Source of the DNA: Mesaphorura yosii
Lineage: Eukaryota > Arthropoda > Collembola > Poduromorpha > Tullbergiidae
Direction of reading: 5' to 3'
DNA: 64,000 nucleotides
Assembly (NCBI GenBank): GCA_009869945.1
Contig: WIXG01000204.1
Location: 1 to 64,000, forward strand
The notes beneath the pieces were generated by a model. That model made no database searches and had not been told where the DNA came from. It saw nothing but the letters and a program-made list of their open reading frames with translations. Position 1 is the stretch's first letter; every line of letters begins with the position of its first letter. A program made the translations under genes and the position numbers. This document shows, piece after piece, positions 50,020-62,411 of the stretch.

Positions 50020-50362
50020 ATGGGTAAGCACTTTGGGCAGTTGGCGACTATCCGTGGCATCATTTATTACAAACTGAGTCCTTACGAGCAGCGAGCCTTC
50101 GCTGGTTTCTTTAAACACGGATTTCCAAATGCCGTCAGAAGATTTCGTGAAAACTTCTTCACGGTTGTACCGCGTAAGTTTGCATCTTGTGCCTTTAATT
50201 GCTTTCGAGGAGTAAAAATTCAATGCAACGAGGTACTAAATGTGAGGTATTTGATTTACAATTTCAGCTTTCATGGTTTCCTACATCGTATACAGTCAAG
50301 TGGAGAAGGAGCACGCCCGACTGCAGCGCAAGAATCCAGCTGATTTCGAGAACGATGTCTGA
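50020..50362 (+). CDS. UQCRQ: Cytochrome bc1 complex subunit 8 (QCR8)
   Basis: Two exons, 50020-50173 and 50268-50362, join in frame to 82 residues, the usual length of the animal subunit. The sequence reads MGKHFGQLATIRGIIYYKLS, then PYEQRAFAGFF, a basic segment and, after the splice, PFMVSYIVYSQVEKEHARL and KNPADFENDV. This is the small ubiquinone-binding-type subunit with one membrane helix that lies next to cytochrome b in mitochondrial complex III and takes part in electron transfer from ubiquinol to cytochrome c. The gene sits between a tRNA and Nischarin. AATAAA lies near 50526. Confidence 0.96.
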
Positions 50363-51024
50363 GCAGTGATGTGATGCGGCGAACAGAGTCAATAGATCGA
50401 TCAACTAGAGTCAATCTTGTGGTAGTAAAACTAGCAATATAGAATTAATTAATGATCAAGTACAGATGAAGAAGTAATCTGTCATTCGTCAAGCATTCAG
50501 AGACTTTGTCAATGAAGTCATTCAAATAAAGCAAGCCATTCTTCAGTTGCAATGAATACAATAATTTTCTTCGCCTTATCAGTAAGATTTAGAATTGCAT
50601 CCGCCCGACGAAGGCACTGCAGCGCCTGTCTCAAGCAGCCAGCATGGCAGCAAGGAAAGAGCGCAAAGAAGAAATGCAGCTCGAATCTGCAATTGCACTT
50701 TCTCATTTCCGTTATTCCATCGCGGATGAATCATTTGACATTTATTTATTTACATCACAAATTCGCAAATTATTCGTACTTTTATTAGCTCATAGTTAAT
50801 TTCATTTTACTTGTAGCAGTACTTGTCGGTAATCAATCTGCGTCTCGGCTGGATGGTTTGACCTTCTCCCATTAACACTTCACACACTCTGATTGCAAAG
50901 GTGAGTCATTCTTGTGCGTTAAACAAAGACTGGCTGAGTCATTTCCAATTGTTGATAAGCGGAATTTGCCATTCTTTAGGTTGGCAGAAGAACTTTCAGG
51001 AATCATGCACCAGTTAGAGTCAAC
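50363..51024. other. UQCRQ 3' UTR and Nischarin upstream region
   Basis: A poly(A) signal lies near 50526. The remainder, up to the Nischarin start, shows no exon. An acceptor-like TTTAG at about 50976-50980 may end a leader intron. Confidence 0.5.
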
Positions 51025-52592
51025 ATGAGCTGTTGCACAACAATCGAACAGCTGTCCGCCCACATCTGCGGCCTAGTTAGTGACAGCAACGAGAACACGA
51101 TCAAGTACAAGATCCAAGTGAGCCACCATGATGCGACCACAAACGAGGAGCTCCATCACTGGATCCTCGTGCGGCGCTACTCTGACTTTGATGCTCTGCA
51201 CAAGAAATTGGTGGAGTCAAACGGTAAACGACCGGAAGTGGCATTAGCGGCTCTTTCCTTTCGGGATAAACGTGAGTTTGAAGGCTCTGGTCCACTTATC
51301 TTGCAGGCATTCCGCGCGGGAATATTTCGCTGCCTCCAAAACGTGTGATTGGCAACAAGGAGCCGGATTTCATCGAAAAGCGAAGGCACCAGCTAGACAA
51401 GTACTTGGGAGCCATCGTCACCTTTTTCAAACTCAACCCGCCCGAGGATCTGGCCAAGTTCCTGGAGTTGTACGACTATGAGATTATGTTTATGCTACGG
51501 AAACTTGCTGTTGACATATTCGAGAATGGAGACTCCCTCCTGCAGACAGCGACCGCGCGCACTTTTTCCCCTTACCAGATATACGCCATCAACGAGCGCA
51601 TGAAGATGGCAATTCCGCCCCTGACAGACTCCGCAGACAAGCGTCAGGATTTCTCGCACATTGTAGACTTTTGCAACTCCGTACAGTGTTTGGACATTGT
51701 GGGCTCAAACATTCCGCTGGGCACAAGCACCATCATTCCGAATCAGTATTCCTTCAGTCTGCAGCCTTTTAAGAGCATTAAGCAACTGAAATTCAAGCAG
51801 ATCAGTTGCGATCGCATCAGTGAGGTAAAACTATCAGCAAAAATTAGGATTCTGAAGGATGATCTAATCCGTCAGAACAAAGCTTGATAGAGTGATATAT
51901 GGCAGGTTGGTGCTGTTCGAGAAACAGTTGAGTCGTTGATGGTCCATAACTGCAACCTGCGTTCTACAAATGAACTGCTGCTGGCAGACACCATCTACAA
52001 AACATACGCCGAAGCAGGCTCCTCGTACGTCTGGCCCCAACTCAGCTACTTGTGTCTGTCCAACAACTCACTCACGAGTGTGGCCGACATAGAGCACTTA
52101 TGCCCGACGCTCCGTCGACTTGACGTCAGCTTCAACCAGCTCGAGTCAGTTTTCAACCTCACATCGCTCCCGTACTTGGAGTCTGTGAGTTACGCGGGCA
52201 ACATGATCGCTAGCCTGGCTCCCACACGCACATCGCCCGCCCTGCATCTCCTCTTTGGCCAAATCTGCCGACTCGACTTCTCGAGCAACCATATTGTAGA
52301 GCTGAAGCCCTTTCACGGCCTGTACTCGTTGGTGGAGCTGAACCTGAGCTGCAACCGTGTCACCGACGTCGAGCAGGTGGAGCATTTGGGCTCCCTGCCC
52401 TGCCTGGACGTGCTGGTGCTCACGGGCAACCCTGTCGCATCCTCCATTGACTACCGGGTCAGAGCACTCACGTACTTTGCGAAGCGAGCGTCGGACATCA
52501 CGCTGGACAACGAGCGGGCGTCGGGAGCAGAATTGGACCAAATTTCTATTCTGCAGGCGATTCAGATGGCACGACAGACTGCGATTAGATGA
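51025..52592 (+). CDS. Nischarin-like PX-LRR protein, short form
   Basis: Three exons (51025-51271, 51307-51824, 51906-52592) join in frame to 483 residues. A PX domain occupies about residues 8-120, with the phosphoinositide-binding-type RRYSDF (50-55) and LPPKRVIGNKEPDFIEKRR. A linker follows that contains QLKFKQISCDRISE. About six leucine-rich repeats run from about residue 285 to 430 (LSYLCLSNNSLTSV, LRRLDVSFNQLESV, ICRLDFSSNHIVEL, LVELNLSCNRVTDV, LDVLVLTGNPVAS). This is the N-terminal architecture of Nischarin/IRAS, which binds PI3P on endosomes, Rab and integrin alpha5, and regulates PAK signalling. The vertebrate protein is about 1500 residues; this one stops after the LRRs. Intron 1 is only 35 nt. 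A run-through into the 3' side is not visible. Confidence 0.9.
51272..51306 (+). other. Ultra-short 35-nt intron of Nischarin
   Basis: The donor GTGAGT and acceptor CTTGCAG bound a 35-nt intron. Its removal is required: it joins DK to RIPRGN and keeps the PX domain in frame with the conserved PPKRVIGN segment. Confidence 0.85.
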
Positions 52593-55500
52593 ACGGACGA
52601 ACAAAGTCGAGTATTTAGAATAAGCATGGTTTTTTACTGCTTAATTAAGCCTCCTCATCACACATCCTTTTGTGTCGGCTCATTTCTCATGCAATGTAAT
52701 AAAATTCGGATGAGCGCTCGGCGGTTTACCTCTTAAAAAGGGTCTCATTGAGTTGACTCGACAAACAGCGAACTGATGAAGAGATTTCGAGAGGAATCGC
52801 AAAAATGTGCAATTCTCCCGTCTTTAATATTGCATGCCAACAGCTTCGCTTCTGTTCCTGCTCCTGTTGAGTGGTTCTATGGGCCATGCCGCTGTACGGG
52901 AAAATCAATACGGGTTCCACACATTTGGAGCGAGTGCACAAGAATAATGATGGCAAATGAGTCTGAATTCTGAAGTGAAACCAGGACCCAGGCACAGGCG
53001 GGTTTGAAGCAAAGACAAGCAGCAGAAAGCAGAGCATAGAAATCGCTTTCAGTTTCGGGTTTCTCGTTTCCTACTTTGTGTTTGTGATATTTTTGCAAGA
53101 CGCCCGTCCCGTGTTCGTCGAGGAGTAGTGAGAACTTAGAACGTGCTCGAGTTTATCAGGTCAACAGGCAAACGGCCACCACAGCCAGTAAGTCTCCGTG
53201 TCTCGGAGTGCGCTCTTCCCTGCTCGCTCGCTCGCGTGCCCGTTCCCGTGTTTATACTCGCTCCGCACGCAAAGTTGGCTGCTGTCCATCCGACAATTCC
53301 CGCACTCGCACTGGCAGCCTGTCTCTAATTTGCAAAACGGCGTAGGGATCAGCACAGACCCAGCCACAGCCACCAGGCGAGATACGACCAGCACCCGTCT
53401 CGGACTCATCCTGTCTCATCTTCATTCATCATCTTCGCACCGTCTCTCGCGCTTCGCTCTGCGTATCTCAGCCTGCAATCAAAATATTTTGGTTCCACTC
53501 ACACGTGCACCGAGGCCAGGCCAGGCTAAGTCACAGTCAGCCTGCCTGCCTGCCTGTCACCATCGCTTTTCTCATTGTGCCATTGTGCCATTGTGCGTGC
53601 CAGTCAGCCAGCCAGGCCAGTCAGGAGTTGGACGACTCGCATTGTTTGCATTGTGCGAAAAGCAAAATTGTGCTCGCACGTTCGCGTATCGCTTCTTCTC
53701 CCACACAATCGCAGGAAAGCGAGTTAATTTTTTTAGTTCTGGAGGGCATACGAGATACAAGATACGAAATACCAGTCGAGAAGTCACTCAGTCTCATCGT
53801 TGCTCTTTCATTTCGTATTTCTATCACAATCTCTCTGCTCTACAGTGCCGTGCCGTGCGAAGCCGTGATGCTGAAGCAACTGAGGCTGATGTTGATGTTG
53901 ATATGAAATTCGTACGTTGAATGTGATTACTCGCAACCGCAGACGCAAGTGCACAGGACTCGTCAGTCAGTCAGTCAGTTATTGTAGTGCAGGTGCTGAA
54001 AGTGAAAAGGTGTGGAGTGCCCAGTTTCCCGAAACGTGTGGAGTTTGAGTGCGGAGGTGCGTGGAACCGAGTGGATAGGGTTCATGGAGGGAGCAGCCAC
54101 GCAAGCAGCAGCAGCCGATCGACAAATGACCTCTGAACTCGGCGATCGCCAAAGGTATGTACGTCCAGAGTGGCAGTTTCAAGAGTTTGGAGCACAAAAG
54201 CGCGAAAGTCAGGAGGCCTTCTCTTAAATACGATATGAGCACGCATTTTTGCCACGCACGCACGCATGTCGCGAGAGAAAATGCATGGCAGGCAGGGTTC
54301 ATTGTTCCACTTTGTCCAGCTCACCAGTTGCCGACTTGAATGAATGACGCTCACCTCGCCAATTGCGATCGTGAGACTCGTGGCTCGGCACCAGCAACAG
54401 AGTAAAGCGTTTAGTATCTGCAGTCTACAGTCTACACTGGATTTAGCATTCGTATTCTAATCGTATTTATAGCACAGATCTCGAAATAATGATTTGTTTC
54501 GTTGCTTGTATCACATTTCCGAATCTGCTGCACATACGATCGCGGTTCGCGTACGTAAGCGTGAAACTGTGTTGCGGTTTCGAGCCAATTTGTTACGAGA
54601 TTCCATTCTCGACCGACTGACTACAGGCGACAAATGGTTCAATACACTTTTGTGTATTTGTGGCCTGGCATGGCATGGCATTCGCAACTCCAACTCGAGT
54701 TTCCTTCGAGGCTTAATTGACTCGTGATTTAATTAATCCATTACGCTCAATTAAGCAACAATGCAGGGAGCAGACGAGATCCTGGCCCTGGCCTGGTCTG
54801 GCTGGGTGCGGGCGGTGTAGGAGCTGGCCTTGAACGCTTTTAATGGGAAAAAACAAAAAACACAAAAGTCTAGGAGTTGAGGCGAAGAAAGAAATCAGAC
54901 TCGTAAAGAAGTCATCGTAAAAAGCGAACGAGTAACAAGTGCGAGAGTGCGAGACGACCAAGACCACGACACGACGAACTTTTCCTCTTAACTCGAGCAT
55001 GTTCGCACTTCACGCGTCGAGCACGGAACGAGAGACACCAATAACAACGGGCAAGTTGCATTCTTCTTGAGAAGTGAACTTTTCTTGTGAAATCTTTTGC
55101 TTCCGATGCGACTATATAACTGTAATGGTCGTAATCGGCTCGTAATTCGTAATCGTGATTCATTCAGTGTCATTCTGTTTTTACGTGTCCGAATGGAAAG
55201 CTACCTTCAAGCCAGAGCCGTTAATGCAAAGTGTAAATCCCTTCATAACGAGCTCCGCAATTGTCCATAACGGCCTATTTGTGATCTTGCTCTCGTACGG
55301 CATAAAAGTATAAAGATTCGCAAACTTGGGACCATTGCGACTCGGGCCCGCTTGTAGATTGCTGTTGTTGCTGTTGCTGGACCACTTCGGCAAGGTAAGT
55401 ACAGAGCGAATTTGAACCGTCACCTTTCCTGTTTTTTTGCTGCTGACGTGCGAGCGCGAGCGATTTGCAACATGTAATTGTAATGTGAAATCCTTCGTGT

Positions 55501-57593
55501 TTTATTGTTATGACATCCGTTGACTCGGATTTGTTCGCTGGTGGTATCGCCTCGTCAGTGTGCCTGACGTATAAAACATAAACAAAACAAAGCTCGACTC
55601 GACGGTGAGGCAGCCTTTGCCAATTATTGCAGGCATGTAGGCAGGCAGGCAACTTGAGCAGAACACTTGAGAATGGCTCGGTCTCAGGAACCTGCGGAAT
55701 GCTTTTAATGAGCTCCAGACGCCGCGTGCGTCGCATTCTTCCCGCTCCCACTTTGCTCGCTGACTCCCGAGCCTCGGATGTGGACGACTTCGGGCAGGGC
55801 ACTCTCAGCAATTAAAACGAGAGACGCGAGGGCGAGTCCGCGGTTCGTGCATTTAATTAAATTCGACCTGAATCTCAAGACTGAAAGACCAACGGCGTTT
55901 GGTCGTAAATCCCACTCGCACGTTCTTCGTCACTTCATTCATCTGGTTTTGGATCTCTTTGCAATTTTCCTTCTTTTTTCAAATCCCATACTGCCATTTT
56001 CCATTTGCCATTTGCTTCTCCTGCGTTCTTTGCTCGAGCTTTTGGTTGTGCAAGTTTTGCTGGCGTTGTCGGATGTTTGCAAAAAGGTTACATGCTACAG
56101 CACACCGGCGCACCGCGCAGGAGTCTTTGAAGAGTGCACACGTGTAAATAACGACTGAGTAACCGAGCCCACGTCCATGTCAGTCACGAGTTACGCGTTT
56201 TAAACTCGAGCAGCAGCAGCAGACTGGCTTGACACAATGAAGAAATCACTCGGGAAGTGAGTCATTCCATCGCATCGCGCATCAAAGCTATCAATCCAAT
56301 TCGATTCCGCTCATGTCTCCGGCAGCAACATCAGTAGGTCGGGTCGGCGGCTCTTTGTTGGCCTTGGCTGACACGCAATGACTCATTCGATTGATTCTTG
56401 CCTCTCCATCGCTGTTTGGCATTTCATGGCTTTCTACTTCAAATATAATATTAATACTGCCATTTCGCAATTCACAACTCGCAACCTGGCCTTTAGATTT
56501 CGGACTGAAGAGCTTCTAGTGACAGAGTCATAGTCTCGTAGTCATGCTGCTGTTGCTCACTTGATAAGATAAACAGTTCATTTGAGTCACACGTACGAGC
56601 ACTAGCCCGTCATATGGCACATCGACGTCGATACTGCGATTAGCACATGAATAGGAGCCCGTGTCCGCGTATCGCACCGCCGTATCTCGGCATAGCCCAC
56701 TTTGATATGAAATATTTAACACCGGGCGGCCAGTCGAGCAGAAAGAGAGCGAAGGAACACTCGTGCCTCGTGCTTTCGTCTGTCTGCTACAATTACCGTC
56801 GCCATTACAAATTACTTGTACGTGGTTGGTGCCTTTCTGTGTTCGCACTTTATTGTCACGTCGTCCCTGCTACAGAGAAACTCATTTTGCAGGTATTCAC
56901 TATTTACTACCATTCGCAGCAATTCTTTGCGGCGGCGGTCCTGGGCGCCGCCGTCGTAGAGTGTAGGGACAAAGAAATAAAAACCAGACAAGCCGGGTTC
57001 GTAAGGGCCCCTCCGAAGAGGGAAATTCGAGTTGGGCGATAAGGCTTGAGTCACTTTAAAATTTTAACGGACGAGTCAAAATTCGGTTTAAAATTTTTAG
57101 AATAAAGTCAGACAGACAAAAGTCCAACTGCACTTATCTTGGCGGCTGCTACTCAATTTGAGCCAGATAATTCAGACCACCAGCAGGCCAGCCATTTGGG
57201 CGGGTCGCCGATGCTGTCATCGGTGGATTCAGTCTCCCATTGCCATTATTCCTCCCTCCACACAAAGTACTGAAAGCACAAACTAGCAGTATGCTAATTT
57301 TCGCCTTAATAATAGTGAATAGTGCGAAATGGGGAACTCTGCAACTTCAACTCGTACATTCTCTCTTTTTGCCACTTGTTAAGAATTCGCATTAGTAATC
57401 ATATTTATTTTATTGTCACATTGTTCGATCCTCAAATTCTGAGTAAGCTCACTCATGTCTCAATTTTGTCTTCGTCATTTGTGTTGCAGCGCTCTGAGTT
57501 GATGGTTGCTGCCGTCACCACGTGGACGAAGACGACGCGAGGGTGCTTAGCCGCTGCTGGTGCTGGATCTTAGACTAAAGTGACATTGTCAAG
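52593..57593. other. Intergenic, about 5 kb, upstream of TMEM45
   Basis: No protein-coding exon can be assigned. Short TGCC/GGCA tetranucleotide runs occur near 53540 and 55630 and a CAGT run near 53965-53980. An acceptor-like TGTTGCAG near 57482-57489 suggests that the TMEM45 leader is spliced. A possible unassigned 5' exon ends at 54151 with GTATGT. Confidence 0.5.
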
Positions 57594-59997
57594 ATGGGGA
57601 GCTTCATTGGCCACGTCGTGCCCGGGTCGTTCTTTTTCCTGTTCTCGTGCTGGTGGATGTACAACGTGTTCTACAGGTACGTGGCCCATAATTCACCCCG
57701 CGCAGCCCATTTGTGTGATTCGTTTGGCGTTATTGATCGGGAGCGGCTGGTTAATAATATATTAAGTGCAGGCATACTTTATGGCCAGGGCTGGCGAGCG
57801 TGTTGGCTGGCGTGCACGTAAATACACGCTTGGGTGCACAAATGCCATGCCAAAATGATAAGAATAAGAAACGCGGTCAAAGTGCCATAAAAATCGATTT
57901 TCCATCAAGCATTCGGCGGCACGGCATTTCGTGAATCGCAACGCGAGGCATTTAGCATTTAACCAACAACAGTGGAGCGACTGGCTGGATGAATTTTTGT
58001 GGATTCCTCGCTTAAATTCAATTTGGCCCATTTCACACCGTCACTCGTCACCACGGCGATTTGCACACGCTTCGCGTCATCTCGCTCTCTGACTCCGACT
58101 CGGAGCGTGGGTCTTAGCTCTCAGAAGACTTAGACGAGCCGCGGATTGTTAAGGCTGCAAGACGTATTTGCATACATAAATTACTTTTCCCTTTCGATGC
58201 TCATTTTCCTTAATTATAATTTGCGAGACGCGAATTTGAGAAGATGAAAACGCGTTCGTATTAAGCAAAATGTTCTGCTCTGTGCTCGGTTCTACTTTTG
58301 AGTCACTCGTGTCATAGAAGCGGAATGACGAATGTTAAATCCTAATGGAGGTGACCTTGTGCGGGAACTTTGTGTAATCGCGCAGTTGTGAGTATTTTTG
58401 TGTACGCTGAGATTAGATAACGTAGCCTGACCAGCCAGCCACCTGACTACCTGGTCGAGAGCGGGCCGTGGCGGAGGTGGCTATTGCTAATTTGCAGGCT
58501 TGTAATATTCGTAGCTTGCCATTAAGCCATATTTGGTGTCGGTCTCTTATAAAGCCATTCCCCACTAATTCGTTGTAATAAAAGTCAAGTTGTCAATTGC
58601 TGCGCAAACATGGCACAAACCAGGAACACTGAGCACCACACAGTAGAGCGTAGTGCACGAACACCGGTTCGCAATTACTGTGGTTTGTGTGCAAATATTT
58701 GCGGACGTCGGACGTGCGTTATGCATTATGCTCCCCATTCGCGAATGCGAGATTGCGTATTTCGGGACGATATTCGACTCTGTATGCAAATTGGGCCAAT
58801 TATCCCCTTGGGGGCTGCCCCATGCAGGGCCGTGTCAGGTTGATTTAATGCCCCGGTACCTTCCCTCTTTTTCCAGGTACTTCTACGCTCGTCGCTTCCC
58901 GCAGTCGAGCTCGTACCGAAATGTGAGCAGTTTTCCGTGTGGTGCCTGCAAAAATTATTTCCCACTCGAGTCGTTTCTGAAGATTATCGCTGTGGCCGTC
59001 GGGATGACCGGTAAGTCGGGTGTAAATCGCCTGGGTGTCATTATGCCCCGCGTCCCAGCTGCGTAGTAATTCAGTATGGAAAATGTGATTTTCCGTTGTG
59101 ATTCACACCTTTCGTGCTCTTTGCAGGTGAATTCTTGACGGGCTTCGAAGACGGCCACTTCACACACATCGGAAACGCCCAGCATATGACCATGTTTTTC
59201 TTCTTCGGCCTGAACGGCCTCATTGATCTGGGCTACTGGCGTCGCTGGGACCTGCCTCCCAAACTAGACTACGTGTCTGCCATATTTGCCTTCACTGTGG
59301 AGGCCTTTCTCTTCTACAACCACCTCCATGGGCGTTCACACATGGACATTCAAGTAAGACACGACTCCGACTCATGTATTCTGTACTCTGAACGTACCTG
59401 ATTAATAAAGTTCCGTTCTAATTTCCTGTTGCTCCTACGGCAGGTTCACATGTTTCTCTTCTACACAATCACCGCCTGTATTCTGTCCACGATTCTCGAG
59501 ATGCGGTACCCCAAGCAAGTGCTGGCCGCTCTCGGACGCGTGGGGTTCACGATGCTGCAGGGTTCGTGGTTCTACCAGGTCGGCTTCATTCTCTACCCGC
59601 CCTGGGGCCCAAAGTGGGACCAGGAGGACCATAGTCAAGTAAGTACACGCCATTCATTACGGAAGTGTCTTGGAAAGTTGGAACTTAAAGTATAAATTCT
59701 TTAATTTCATGATATGATATTTAATTTATTCTTTCGCTGTCACAGATGATGATCATCACGCTGATGTATACGTGGCACTTTGGTTGCATCTTCGTCCTCA
59801 TGATCTGCGTCGGCCTCTTGATTTGGTATCGTGTCCAGCACACGAGCGGTTCTGGGCCCGGTCCGATGTACCAGATGGTAGACACGAACGAAGACAGTTC
59901 CAAGGTGCTCGTGACCAACGGACACGGGCGCATAGGAAACGGAACGGCACTCGGGGGCCACGAGAATATGCTGGACTCAGAGAGCGAAGACGCCTAA
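57594..59997 (+). CDS. TMEM45-family multi-pass membrane protein
   Basis: Five exons (57594-57676, 58877-59010, 59127-59353, 59444-59638, 59746-59997) join in frame to 296 residues. The DUF716/TMEM45 pattern is present: MGSFIGHVVPGSFFFLFSCW as first helix, ESFLKIIAVAVGMTGEFLTG, NAQHMTMFFFFGLNGLIDL, AIFAFTVEAFLFYNHLHGRS with the conserved H-x-H, then ILEMRYPKQVLAALGR, QGSWFYQVGFILYPP and the last helix GCIFVLMICVGLLIWYRV, about seven helices in all. The tail is cytosolic and acidic (SESEDA). Family members sit in endosomal, lysosomal or plasma membranes and their biochemical activity is unknown. The first intron is 1.2 kb, unusually long for this window, and could carry regulatory sequence. 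Confidence 0.92.
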
Positions 59998-61521
59998 GCC
60001 AAACCAACGAGCCACGCTATGCCACAAACCACAGCGCCGCGAACCGCACGCGCACACAATTTGAGAGTTAGGCCAGCAATTATCGAGACCGGTCAGCCGA
60101 GATTTTTAGCCGTATTCTTTTATTCTCCTACTACCCACTAGTTCGTAGAGTCAATGACTATGGGAACACTTGAAATTGAGACATTTTCCTTCCGGAAGCA
60201 ACTCTGGAAATTCGCGACTCGCATCTGTACCTTTGCCCCGAATACTACGGAATTCCTTCATCCTCGTTTTGTGTTCTTCGATTTCCTCATTTTGACCTTT
60301 TGACCTTTTATTATTATTGTATATTTTACACTTAATTTTACCTTAATTTACCACATGACATTGCCGCGTACGCTGATACTCGAACAATACCAAATACCTT
60401 ACTACTTTAACGTGAGTTACGTATGCAAGCGTTACGTATCCATCCAAATCTACTATTTCACACAGTATAAAGACATTTTTGCGCCGGCCACCCGTGTGGC
60501 TACCCGGGCCCGGGCCGCTATATTTATTCTACTAACCAACCGAATTCTAATAACGTTTTAGTCTCTTAGTGTAATTGTTGCTGCCTGCTGACTTTCGAAT
60601 AGTTTTAATTGGAATGGCACGTGTTTGCTGCTCTGTGATAGCCCAGCCCATCATAGAACCACAATGACAGGACATATGCACCACATATTCAGTCATAGCT
60701 TTAGCCTGGTAGCCTTAACGCGAGTATTCACGCAAGAAGGGAACCAATACCAAAGAAGCCAAGGATAACCATTTTTCGTTCGAGCAGCCAAACCGAATCT
60801 AGCAGCCAAAGTCAGCGTCGTCGAAAGTATTTCGTGTCAATGTCAATACATCCGAATCCAATACTACGATTACAATACGCGCAAGAGAAGCGTAGCAAAC
60901 TGCCTTACTACAAAAACGATAGTGAGCCAACTGCGGAATCGATTTCGTCTGTTTCGTCAACAAGTTTGCCTTTTGCGAAACCAAACAAATACAAGTAACT
61001 AAACATAAAGTACGACAAGTTTAGAATTTACAAAAGTTCACCGTTCATAGTGTTCGTAGTCGTAGACAGACTCTGACTTGGCCGTAGCCGTCGTAAGTAA
61101 TACACTACCAATACCAATTAATTGCCTACACACCAAATTCTATACTTCGTTGTACAATCATAATTATATTGCTGTATACATCTATCTGTAGTTTGAGATT
61201 ATCATCAAATAAACACGGTGCGATTTGTTGTTATCCAATTTGCGAATTGCGATTTGCCTCCGCGCACTCGTGCTCCGTCGGTCGTCGAACTCACCACGAA
61301 TGACGTGATGACAGCCTGACCACCTCACGGCGATGACACAGTAATTAATTCACACTTCACGCGATAAAAGACGACCACGAGGATGCAAAAATGAAAGTTG
61401 ATTGGGGACAAGACAAAGATTTTACTTTTGCATTGCAAATCGACACGGATTCCTGGCAGAAAAGCAACAGTTTGGGTTTTGGTTTCTCACGCGACGGCGC
61501 ACAGTTTTGTCCTCATCTCCA
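59998..61521. other. TMEM45 3' UTR and upstream region of next gene
   Basis: Nothing coding is visible. A plus-strand AATAAA at about 61206 would give TMEM45 a 1.2 kb 3' UTR; no clear earlier signal was found. The last 300 bp should contain the promoter of the small secreted protein. Confidence 0.5.
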
Positions 61522-62084
61522 ATGGAGAAGCTTCTGTTTGTCCCGCTCCTGACGGCGGTTCTGAGCCTCGTCGCTCAGGATCTCGCGCATGTGGGTGTGA
61601 GCACGGCGGCATTTCCTTTTGATCTGGACACACGTTCACATGATCACGATGGTGAACACGACGCGGAAGACAAGAGCGTGCCGGTGACGGTGCAGGAGAT
61701 GGTAATCAGGCTGGAGCCCATCTCGTCAACAGTCATCCCAGTGGACAAGGCACTCGTCTACGCTTTTGACCCAAGCGGCGGCGCTCGAGCAGCGACTCGA
61801 TCATCGCAGGTGCAATCCGCAGCGCAGGGTTCCAGCAATTCAGTCAATGGAGGAGCCAGTCGAGGCAGTTACAGGCGAAGTGGACCTTTCTTCGACATGT
61901 CAAGTCGACCCAAAAACCGTGTGCGACTCATTACAAAATGTAAGTTTGCTGCAGGATAAATCGGAGGTCTATTCAATGGAAGAATTAATTGAAGTATTAC
62001 TTTGACATGTCTTTGCTACTTGCTCTATCTTTGAATGCAGACTCACAATTTCAAGATCGCGACAAGGACGAAGATCAAGAATGA
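61522..62084 (+). CDS. Small secreted protein, unknown
   Basis: Two exons, 61522-61939 and 62041-62084, join in frame (AAAT to GTAAGT; AATGCAG to ACTCAC) to 153 residues. The signal peptide MEKLLFVPLLTAVLSLVAQD is clear, with cleavage probable within residues 20-32. The mature part begins His/Asp-rich (RSHDHDGEHDAED), continues with a hydrophobic alternating segment (VTVQEMVIRLEPISSTVIPV) that may form beta structure, then a Ser/Gln/Gly-rich low-complexity part and an RRSGPFF piece after a dibasic pair, and ends acidic. There are no cysteines in the mature chain. I recognise no family; a neuropeptide precursor was considered but no amidation signal (Gly before a basic pair) is seen. I chose the ATG at 61522 because it starts the signal peptide, although the frame is open further upstream. 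Confidence 0.6.
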
Positions 62085-62411
62085 CCAGAACTTAGAACAC
62101 TGAAGCCACTGACTTGTATCATCATTTATTGAGAAGTACTTGAAGTACAAAAGCAGAGATCAGTAATTTGATCTTACAGGAATGTAAAAGTATTAAAAGC
62201 GAGGCCGCCGAAACGCAGCACAAAAATCCTACATTAGAGTAAATTACATTTACAGAACGCAGACAGTCTTATAATTAAATTCAGTTGCAAGTCGAAGTGA
62301 TGGCAAGATTGCAGGAAGGAGGACACATGGCACGTGGGAGCGAATTGAGTATCACAGCAGAGGAGAACCTAGAAATTAATGCAGAAGGTGTAAAGTGCAA
62401 TGTGCGACGGT
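62085..62411. other. Convergent 3' UTRs
   Basis: This 330 bp lies between the secreted-protein gene (plus) and the cathepsin gene (minus). A minus-strand AATAAA at about 62125-62130 suits the cathepsin message and lies within 50 bp of the other gene's stop codon. Confidence 0.5.

Noticed and set aside
53530-53560. Possible repeat array or CRISPR-like structure in TGCC/GGCA runs
   Set aside because: These are short tetranucleotide microsatellites with no spacers.
53198-53920. A 240-codon plus-strand frame rich in Ser, His and Cys
   Set aside because: It runs through tetranucleotide-repeat DNA, has no domain, signal or splice partner, and looks like repeat-driven openness.
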